64,000 nucleotides of DNA, from the NCBI GenBank assembly GCA_905221605.1, contig CAJNDS010000102.1:832501-896500 (forward strand). The letters run 5' to 3'. Source of the DNA: Symbiodinium natans (Eukaryota > Sar > Dinophyceae > Suessiales > Symbiodiniaceae). Every line of letters begins with the position of its first letter. Position 1 is the first letter of the stretch. Position numbers and translations under genes: made by a program. This document shows positions 18,716 through 28,000 of the stretch, one piece after another. Below the pieces are notes generated by a model, which worked only from the letters and a program-made list of their open reading frames with translations, was not told the DNA's origin and did no database searches.

Positions 18716-21700
18716 ATCGTGGGCGGGCCCTTTCGGCCCTTAGGGCCTGGACTCTTGCTCTTGCCCCTGCCCTTCGACCCTCCTCCACCCATCGCGGCAC
18801 TGAGGCCCGCGGCTTTGCTGGACCTCCGATGGGCGAGGAAAACCTGACGCGCCCTTGAGCGGCCAGGACACGGCCCGCTGCAAGGGGCCGGTGTGCAGTA
18901 GTGGTAGGCAGCCGCTCCCGCGCGGCCAGGGCACGGCCCGCAGCGGGGCCTTGTGGTTGACCACGAAGGTCCGGGCGACCGATCGGTCGCTCCCGCGCGG
19001 TCTGGTCGCGACCCGCAGCGGGGCGCAGTGCACAGGCACGAACGCGGGGAGGGACTACCTACCCTAGGTTCTACAACACACTTGAACCGCTGCGGCGGGG
19101 GTTTGGGGAGTTTCCTTAAGGTCTGGGCTCTAAGGCTTCTAAGGCTTCTGCTTCGACCTTGGACCGAACCTCTAGGCCTGCTTGCAAAACACTGGCTGCG
19201 AGACAGAGGAACGAAGCTGCACGCGACGAACGACGAAAAATCCTTCTGCCCGCAGACCGGCGACCTGGGAAACGGCCCGCCCCAAAAACACCCGCCCTGA
19301 ACACAGAAACACCCGAACAGCCCCAACATCCTGAGCATCAGAACGCGCGTGGGGTGATTCTGGTCTGAGCGCGCCGCGTCATGGTTCGCGCGCTTGGTGT
19401 TGTGCGCACCGCGAACGCCTAAGGCTTCAAGAGCAGACGACGCGCTCTGCGGAGCTGCGACTGCCCCTTTGGCGCACGCTTCGCGCACCGCCCCCTCGGC
19501 TTGGGCATCAGTGAAAAACTGCCCATCAATGACCCTACCCGTCCTAACAGTAAGATCATCCACGTAGGCTATCCACTCCTTAGTATACTTAAGGCGCCTA
19601 CCTCTGCCGGGGGCATAGGCCCTATCAACCACAAAGTTGAAATCATCTGGGCCGTTAATCGGGCCAAAGGTGAGGCCGACAGGGAGATATTTCCCTGATC
19701 TTGCCACAATGGCCAACACCTCGCGAGCACGCTTGGTGTTCCTAATTTGATTAAACCCACTAACCGCATCCACGAAGGTATACCAAACCGAACCTACTGC
19801 GGCGGCGAGCACATCGCTACCCCGCCGACAATAGTACGTGGAGCGCTTAATTCGGGCATTCACACGGCGGTAGTCAACCACCAAGCGTCGCTTCCTATGC
19901 CGCTTGTAGCTGGGCATTTCCTTGGTCGGAAACGGCGCAGATCCCCAAGCCGAGCTGCCGCGGATCAACTGACCCCGCTTGCATTCTTCTTCAAGCTTGT
20001 CGTCGACCCATTGCGCGGACTCGCCCCTCAGACTGTGAGGCTGGGACGAGACCGGCGGCCCGGTGGGGATGCAGTCATGGGCGAACTTCCTGACCGTGGT
20101 CCTGGTGGTGTCCTCCACCCAGAACCCAGCGGCCTTTCGCCGTATGACCTCCCTGACGGCTGCGATGTCAGCATCGGTCAGCCCTGGTCTGGTTGGTCCA
20201 GGCTCGATCTTCAAACCCGACCATACGAGGTCTCTATAGGCCTCGGTGCGCCTAGGATCCTCCGCGACCTTCTCGCCCGCAAGAGCATAGACCTCAAGGT
20301 CAGCCCGGACGGAATCCCAGTCCTTGGCGTCCGCCTTGGTTCGCCAAAACGCTTCCTTCTCAGCGGCGTACTTATCCACCTCCTTATCCAGCTCCGCACG
20401 CTCTGCTGGCGTGAGGTCCTCGCCCGAGCGCACGTCCGGGAGGGGAATGACTGGAGAGGGCTGTGGTGCAGCCGCGGCGCTATCCGCACCCGCAGTGGCT
20501 GGAAAGCTTTCAACTGCAGCGGTGCACAGCTCTTCTGCGCCCCTCAGACCAAGGTCCTGGAGTGATGCGCAGAAAGCCGCCCCTATGAGGTTGTAGTCGG
20601 CTTGCGCGCGCCCAACGTGCTTGTGCTGCACTGCGCCTAACGCATCCGGCCTACTACACCTCAAACCTACCGATTCTAAGCTGAAATCGGCGAGCCACAG
20701 GGCCCCGCTCTCAACGAGGTTGTCGCGGCCACTGGCCCGCGCGAACTGGCATATGTCAGCCCGCACGAAAGCCCAAGGCCAGCGTGGCTCTGCGAGCGTC
20801 CCAAACAAGGCGCCCCACTCCTCTAGCCGCCAGGGTTCCCACTCGCCTTTTTGTGCCTGCAAATGCAGCGCGACGTGGGCGCCCGCGCGCGTGCGTTCCT
20901 GCGCACACCGGACGACTAGCTGAAGGAAAGCTCGGGGCACATTCTTGCCCTCAAGCCCAATCACGAGCACCTTCGGCTCTGCGCGCAAAACAGCGCCGCT
21001 AATTGCCTCTAAGTGCCCTTCTGCGGCCAGGTTCCAGGTGATCCCGTAGGCCTGCTTGCCTTGCACAAAAGCTGGAACAACCCTATACCCGTGCCTCCTA
21101 GCCGCGTCGGAAACGACCGCGTAACCCCAAGCAACCTCTAAGACATCGGCAACCCCTCCAAGGAAATACTGCCGGAACCAACTCTCGACAGCACCCGACT
21201 CTGGGGAAGCCCTAGGCTGCAACACGCGGGGTTCCGCGACCAAGAGGTCCGCGAGGGCCTCTCGGATCGAGAGCACACCCGTTCTGGCGCGAGACGCTCT
21301 CTCGAGCGTCCTGTCCTGCAACGAGTACGCTCCCTTGTCCAACTTCCTGGCCGAGGCTGCAGCAAGCACGCCGTCGCGGTTCAGGTCGACCTTGGAAATG
21401 ATCTCCCTGACGGTAACCGCTTCGTGGGCCGGACGAGTCCCCTCTGAAAGCGTGAGCGCACCGTCCTCGGCGATGTATGCAAGCTGCCATCTGACGCGCA
21501 CCCCGCTGGCATCGGGGAGATAGCGGTGCACGCCGACCTGCGCACGGGCAGCATCTACCTGCGTAACCCGTCCTAACCTGCACACCTTAGGGCCTCCACC
21601 TACACCCCGATAGGCAATGCGGTCGCCAAGGCGGAGGACGAAGTCCCTCCCGCGCCTGGTCAGCGTGAACTCCACTTGCTTGGCGTCGCCTTGAACCTGT

Positions 21701-22017
21701 TGCCCTAAGCTGGGGCGAGACGAGCCGTCCCCGCCGGTTCCATCGTCCTCAAAGACGACCGGCTCGCGGGATTCCGCGCCATCTGCATCCGCAGGAACAA
21801 GAATGCAGTCTTCTGCGTGCGCCTCCATCGGGCCGCGCCGGGCGGAAGAAGTACCCCCCGACTCCATCGACACGGGCTCCAAGGTGAGCCTGTGGCCCTT
21901 GACTTCCAACACGCGCCAGGGGCCGGTCAGACCCGGTTTCCAAGGCACACGCCCCGCCCCCTCTGAACGGGCCCTCGGAGCGTTCCAGACCACTCGGTCT
22001 CCTGGCTTAAGGTCCAC
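18250..22017 (-). CDS. pol part 2: integrase tail, linker, RT fingers-palm (YVDD), start of Tpt1
   Basis: 1255 codons. The annotated start is a GTG, and the frame continues upstream as a natural extension of the integrase (AAKLANRHRRTVDLKPGDRV). It is therefore best read as the continuation of pol part 1 after a one-base switch at about 22070-22085. Residues 1-60 are the integrase C-terminal SH3-like segment (KPGDRVVWNAP..TGPWRVLEVKG). Residues 60-600 are a linker with a Rossmann/methyltransferase-like stretch (VADVLEVAWGYAVVSDAARRHG). Residues about 615-860 are RT fingers and palm: RRLVVDYRRVN, FVDAVSGFNQI (motif A), LTFGPINGPDDFNF (motif B), AYVDDLTVRTG (motif C). No thumb follows; instead Arg/Pro/Cys-rich low-complexity sequence (about 870-1080, possibly non-coding) leads to the Tpt1 domain from about 1100. 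The RT thumb and RNase H lie upstream in the other frame. Confidence 0.85.
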   Translation of the reverse strand: MDLKPGDRVVWNAPRARSEGAGRVPWKPGLTGPWRVLEVKGHRLTLEPVSMESGGTSSARRGPMEAHAEDCILVPADADGAESREPVVFEDDGTGGDGSSRPSLGQQVQGDAKQVEFTLTRRGRDFVLRLGDRIAYRGVGGGPKVCRLGRVTQVDAARAQVGVHRYLPDASGVRVRWQLAYIAEDGALTLSEGTRPAHEAVTVREIISKVDLNRDGVLAAASARKLDKGAYSLQDRTLERASRARTGVLSIREALADLLVAEPRVLQPRASPESGAVESWFRQYFLGGVADVLEVAWGYAVVSDAARRHGYRVVPAFVQGKQAYGITWNLAAEGHLEAISGAVLRAEPKVLVIGLEGKNVPRAFLQLVVRCAQERTRAGAHVALHLQAQKGEWEPWRLEEWGALFGTLAEPRWPWAFVRADICQFARASGRDNLVESGALWLADFSLESVGLRCSRPDALGAVQHKHVGRAQADYNLIGAAFCASLQDLGLRGAEELCTAAVESFPATAGADSAAAAPQPSPVIPLPDVRSGEDLTPAERAELDKEVDKYAAEKEAFWRTKADAKDWDSVRADLEVYALAGEKVAEDPRRTEAYRDLVWSGLKIEPGPTRPGLTDADIAAVREVIRRKAAGFWVEDTTRTTVRKFAHDCIPTGPPVSSQPHSLRGESAQWVDDKLEEECKRGQLIRGSSAWGSAPFPTKEMPSYKRHRKRRLVVDYRRVNARIKRSTYYCRRGSDVLAAAVGSVWYTFVDAVSGFNQIRNTKRAREVLAIVARSGKYLPVGLTFGPINGPDDFNFVVDRAYAPGRGRRLKYTKEWIAYVDDLTVRTGRVIDGQFFTDAQAEGAVREACAKGAVAAPQSASSALEALGVRGAHNTKRANHDAARSDQNHPTRVLMLRMLGLFGCFCVQGGCFWGGPFPRSPVCGQKDFSSFVACSFVPLSRSQCFASRPRGSVQGRSRSLRSLRAQTLRKLPKPPPQRFKCVVEPRVGSPSPRSCLCTAPRCGSRPDRAGATDRSPGPSWSTTRPRCGPCPGRAGAAAYHYCTPAPCSGPCPGRSRARQVFLAHRRSSKAAGLSAAMGGGGSKGRGKSKSPGPKGRKGPPTIDDVQRMLVRCMRHGEAGCRGRFAPGGLYPVDELIEQLGITINQYNQAVAHDANQRKPRLDTSYAGYLRAFHGHSADCGHPMGFMMEGLSETAINDLIHRHGPAMWHGTDLHVVPSLIENGLVPGGGPGGRLGVHYVLGHCPTQWDAGSAADRLA
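18857..19025 (-). repeat. three GC-rich repeats between RT palm and Tpt1
   Basis: Near-copies of GCGGCCAGGGCACGGCCCGC begin at 18859, 18922 and 18997. Two of them are preceded by GCTCCCGCGCGG. The translated sequence is Arg/Pro/Cys low complexity, so this stretch could be an internal untranslated region, for example a second trans-splicing leader for the cargo genes (inference). Confidence 0.6.
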
Positions 22018-25000
22018 AGTGCGCCTATGGCGATTTGCAAGTTTCGCCGCGCTTCTGAAGACCGCGTCCAGTGCTCTCGGACCGCAGCAGCTAGTTCCGA
22101 GAACTGCTTAAACTGGCTCCGAGCCCAATCAGAGATGGGTTCGAACTGCAAGGCGTCTCGCAGGACGTCCTTTTCAAGTGGTAGAGCGAGCGACCAGCTC
22201 CGCTCTAGGTCCCTCGGGGTATACCCGTGGGGTCCCGGAGTGTTATCTATGACGTACTCCGCCACCACGAGCCAATCCGACCAAGCTTCGGAAAGGGAGG
22301 CGCCGACTTGCCTGACGACCGCCCCCAGCACCTTTTGAACTTCTTGGTGGACTCGCTCGTTTGCGCCCAACTCACAAGGCCTCAAGGGCGCGCTGAACCG
22401 CCACTCGGTCCCAAGCATAGCGCTGAGTTCTGCCATGAGCGCATTCTTGAACTCTGGCCCTCTATCCGACCTGATGAGGCTCGGGATCGTCCTGCTGCGA
22501 AGCACACAGCGCACGAACGCCCTCCTGACTTCAGCATGAGTCAGAGACCTCATCGGCTCGAGGAGGACAGCATGACTGAGGCAATCGAAGTACGTAAGCG
22601 AGTACCTATGCCCCTCCCTGTCCTCTCGGTTCGGACCTTCACAGTCCACGCTGACTTCCTGCCAGCATGTCTCGGCGCCACATTTGACCGCACGAGCTTC
22701 AACCTTCGTCGGTCGAGAGCGGCCTTTAATGCAAGCGAGACATTTGGCGACCCAGGTCCGCACATCTTTCTCTAAGTCGGGCCACCAGACTGCCCTCTCT
22801 AGCAGCTTGACGGTAACCTCAGCAGACCTATGGGCCCCAAGGACTCCACAGTGGACTGAATTGTAGCAAGCGCGGCGCCAGGTCACCCCATTCGCGCCCG
22901 CAGCCCCGTTGGGAACCACTGGGACAACGACGGTTTGACCCGTCCTGAGGGTCACCTCGCGCTCAAGCAACCCGTCTCCGGATATCTCCATTGGCGGCTC
23001 TGGCTTGCGAATCGAGCCCGCCAATGAGGGATCGCGCCGCTGACCCTCGTACCACGCCGTACGAAGGGATCCCGTGACTCGGAACTCCGAAATGTTCGCC
23101 GCGTCCCTTGCCTCGACCGCAAGCTGCTCACGACGATTTTCGTCCTCCTCCGCGATCAGGCTCAAAGACGGAACACCGCCCTTAAACTCGACCTTGACCT
23201 TGGTTGAGGAATGGTCCCAAATGCACAGGATGGGGCTATGGCTAACGAGCTCTAGAACCACTGCAGGGCCCTTGTGCTCTTCACCCATAAACGCCAAAAC
23301 TCTACCCTTCAGCTTGCACTCATTGGCATTCTTCCCGCGACTGATAGCGCCCGCGGTCCAATGCCCTTCTACGCCCTCGTTGGACGAAGAGAATTGAGCA
23401 AGGACCCTTGACGCCTGCAGGGTAGACCTGCGGGGATCCGAAGCTGCTTCTCCGGTTGCCCGCCAGCCAATGACCTGAGTAACCCTACCCACAAGGGCTA
23501 TCAGCTTGCCGAAGGAGGGGTCTAAGGCAACCTCTTTACCATTAGACCTCCAGAGCACTTCACACTGCTCATTCACGACATGTCTGTGGCCGTGCCAGTT
23601 CACCACTGACGACCAATGCACGACGATGTCGCCCTGAACCACATTCAGGGGCGAGCAGTTGTGCCCCGCCACCACAGCACCATCTTCTCTAACCACCCAT
23701 GTGGTCCAGTAAGGCTTCACATCGCCCCACTTGGAAAGATCCTTGTGCTGGGAGCCGAGGCTGAGCTTCATGGAATGGCTCTTCTTCCATATCTTCCCAC
23801 TCAGCATGCCATATGCAGTGGGAACTGGAGCATCTTTGGGCGTAGTCCTAAACCCTACCGCCCATTGCTGGATGGTTGAGGACCTAACCCTAACCAAACC
23901 TCCTGTCCTATCCAAAGTTGCAAGGACGGAGTTGACCTCTAGGCCCACCTCATGGGCCTCAAGGTCGCCCTCAAGCGGAGGTTCGGGCTCCTCCCGCTCG
24001 GCTATCTCTACCGAGATATCGACTGCCTCTTTCTCGATGCAGGCGGGGCAGCGAGAAAACAGGTAGGTCCGCTTGCCGCAGATGCACAGACCCTCATGGT
24101 CCCAGAGGGGTCGTGACGGTTCGTCCAGCATCCCTCTAATGCTGGCATCATCAATGGAACGAACCGCGTCCAGCCTCAAGGACCGCAGAACCTCCGCCCC
24201 CAATGCCTGCTTCCCTACGATCCCAAAACCTCGCAGGGGAGGCTCCGGAAAATCCTTCTTGAGTTCCGGACAAGCCTCGGCCACTTCCAAGTGGCCTTGC
24301 TGCGTGCGCCAAAGGCGTGGCCGCACCGCCCAGATAGCCTTGATGCCTGCCCAAGCCTCTCCTACAGCCCTGGCTTCCTTGCGCTGCAGGTTCCTTGCTT
24401 GGAGCGTGAGCTCAACAACCAAAGGCCACCTAAGGACGGCTGTGACAAGCCCGCCTTGCCCAAGTCCTACGAGGAACTGCGGACGAAACCCCGAAGCTTC
24501 CCTAAGAACCTTGGCACACGAAGTAAGCAAGTCGACCCTGATCCGCTTGATCTTCTTGGTCCCTGCGAGCCTGCCGGCCCCGCAATCAAAATGCGAGGCA
24601 AGCCCGTCGGTATCCTCAAACGGACCCCAACAACCCCTGACAGCCACAGAAACTCCAGGGAGGCTCGCTTGAAAAACGCGCCTGATTTCAGTCAGCTCTG
24701 CGTCCTGCTCTTTCCAACGCGCGTAGTCAAAGACAACCATGACGCGCACCGGAAGGGCTGCGACGACGCACATCGGCACAGCCGCGGCCTGGACACGGCC
24801 CGCAGGCTCTGGGACGGCGTCGTTGCCGACCGCCCAGGGCACGGGTCCGTCACCCTCAGTACCCTCTCCGAGGTACTGGTCCAGGTCGAAACCTCGGAGT
24901 TGGCCCGAAAGGCCCTCGAGATCTTTCGTCCTCGCCGCAAGGAGCGCATCCCGATCTTTGGGATTGCGGCTAAAACTGTCACCCAGCGTCGCTGAGCGAC

Positions 25001-28000
25001 CGCTAAGGCTCCTTATTTCGGACCCATCCATAAGGATTTCCGCAACCCACCGGACGAGTTTCGGATCCATTCCGATGTCCGACGTTTGCGCTCGGGTAAG
25101 GTTGGCATGATCTGTCCAACACAGAGTCCGAATAGAGCCAAACATGCGGCGTGTCGCCCGCTTTACCTCGAGCTGGGCAAACGCCTCCTGTATCAAGGGC
25201 GGCCAGTTCTGCTGCGCGGGGGTCAAGCTCTTTGAGTGCGTCATAAGCACTTTGAGCTGACTCAAGTCACGCGTCATCTGCACGACGCTGCCCCCTACCG
25301 CGATGCCCGACGCATCCGCGATCTGCTCAAGGGGACACGACCCATCCGCAGCAGAGGCCTCATCGAAGGTAGCCAAATTGATGCGGTTCTGCATCATGCG
25401 CTTAATCGCTTTAAAGGCTTTGCAACCCTCGGTGGCGGCTGATGAGCCCAGCCCGCCTTCAGGAAAGACGGCGCCTGGCTTCTGCCACTGCCCTAAAATC
25501 TTGGCTGCGTGCCCATACTCAACAGGCAGGTAGCCGCGCAACCAATTTGCGCAACCCAAAAATTGCTGAATGTGAAGCTTCTCCCAGAGCGGGGGAAAGT
25601 CAATCACCGCCTGACAACGCTCTTCGTCAGGCGAACTCCCGTCCCGCCCAATGTTGTGTCCTAGGAGCTTACCTTTGGAGACACAAACTTCGGCCTTACT
25701 GATCCCAAACGAGAACCCAAACAAGATTGACTTATCTAGGAAACCCTCTAAGGAAACGAGGTGGTCGAGGAGGTGCGGGCACGCCTTAGGGTGCCGGGCG
25801 CGCATATCTGCCGCGAGCTGCTCATAATAATAGTCCGTTGGAGGCTCCTCGATCATCTTATCGATGTCCCAGCTCTCCACGATATGATAGCTCGGGCAGC
25901 GCGCCGTGTCGACCGCGTCTGCTGGGCGCACAGCATCACTTGCGCCTCTTTCAGCCGTGGCCGATCCCTCACGCCAGCCAGCCCAGCGTGGCCCCTTGCG
26001 CGTCCTAAAGACCGCGAGGCGTTCGGTGACGGGAACCTCATCGCTGCACGCAACGCTTTCCGCCACACGCAAATCCCTCGTGTCCCAAAGACGCCACGCC
26101 TCACCTGCGCGCTGAAGCAAGCACGTTTCGTAAGGCGCCTTCTCGACCGCCATGGTCCCAAGGTCCTTCTGCGCAGGGCGCCTACCCCACACAGACGCGT
26201 AACCACCTGGCGCCTCCCACCAGCTGTCGACGCTTGGAAGGTGGTCCAAGCAAGTAAGCACTCCAGGCTCCTCAACAGGGCGCCCAACCGGGCCGCTCCC
26301 GCCCCACACCGAAGCGAGAACAGTCACCGCAGCAAGGACCGATAGCACACCGATCCTGGCGCCGGTACGCAGCCGCCCAAAGGACCGCGCACACGAGGAA
26401 CAACCTTGGAAGCTTCTTGCCGCGGCCCTGGACGCGGACCCGCAAGCAAAGCACGGGTCATGGTCAACCGAAGCAACGGCGACCCCACAATCCGCACATG
26501 CCTGCGGAGACGGCTCTGACTCGAACACCGTCTCAATCGCGCCACAACCACAAGCCGCAGTGCTGACGAGGCCGGAACGCACTTCCGCAACAACCTCGCC
26601 TGGCTGGAGAGAGTGATCACACTCTTGGGCTGCAAGCAAAACAAACCCTTTACCCTCTCCTGTGGGCCAGAGACCTGGCACAGCCTCAACCCCACACTCA
26701 ACCGGAAGCACAACCTCGGACAGGGATCCCTCTGCGGAGACTCCTGACTCCCGCACGACTGGCACCAGCACCCCATCACCTGGCGAGAGCTCGAGCGGCT
26801 CTTCCCCGTCATAGCGGAGAAGCTCACGACTTCCGCCCCCAGGCTCGATGCATGACGCGTCGTCCAGGCTTGACAACCGCGCTTCAAAGGCATAGGCCCT
26901 GTCCTTCCGAGTCCTACTGTGATCCTCACATCTGGGCATCCTGATTCCCAGCGTGTCGAGGACATGAAAGTCGGGACCCGGCCTGAATCCCAAGCCCATC
27001 CTTCCGGCGCAGTCCAGCGCTCTGCCGCCAAGGATAAGTCCGTGCCAATCGGACGTGCCTCTGGCTGCGATTTTACACCGCACAAAAATCTCGGTGTTGG
27101 GGCGACAATCGTCCGCCGTCTTGCCTTCCAGCAGCGTGACGCGCAAGACTGCTGCCCCTTTCAAAGGAACTGGGGCCCCCGATGCGATTCCATGCACATA
27201 TTCGGGGTGGACCCACTTCTCAAGTCTCACGACCGGAAAGCCAGGATCCTCAGTGCCGATCCCAAGCTCTGCAGCCCGGTTCATCATGCCTACCACGAGT
27301 TCCTCAGTCACGTGGTTTGCGCCGGCGCAACCGTCAAGCATGCACTCGACTTTGCGGTCGAGGACCTGGACCACCGTTCTGTACTGGTAGCCTCCTGGCT
27401 CGTTGTCCGCCAGGTTCCACCAGTCCTTCGGTAGATCGTCCAAGGTGGCGAACTTGTCCCGCCCGCCCTTGCTTAACGGAAGCGCGTGCTGCTGCACCGC
27501 GGCGTGTCCTGCGGCTCCTAGGACGCCTGCCTGGACGCCTGAGCTGCCTATCTGGACACTGAACGCGGCGAAGGGGTTAGACATGGAAGCACCGGAGGGC
27601 GGGGCCCAGTTGGCAGGCAAGGCCGGCGTCCCTCCTGAGGTCGTCAGGTTGTGGACCATGTCGCAGCTGGCTCCTTTCTTGCACGACCCATTCTTGGAGA
27701 AAAAGGGGCAAACAGTGCCTGGTGGCTTTGCCGCGCCTTTGGCCGCAGCCTTAGGCTTTGCGTTGGCTTTTGCTTTGCCACCTCCCTTCCCTTTGCCTTT
27801 ACCTTTCGCAGTGGCAAAGGTTTGGTCACCCTTCTTGGCCGCGAGAGCTTTTCTGCGAAGCTCCTTGTCGTGGCTGTACGGGCAGGCATCCCCTTTCGGG
27901 CAATTCCCATGATCGCGAAAGTGGAAGCAGATCTTCTTGTCCGCTCCTTTGCCAGCTCCCTTCGACGTAGCAGCATACGTCTGGTCCGCGCCAGCTTTGG

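Noticed and set aside
25288-25780. Second complete RT in the first polyprotein
   Set aside because: No motif A, B or YxDD is present upstream of the thumb; only the C-terminal half is there.
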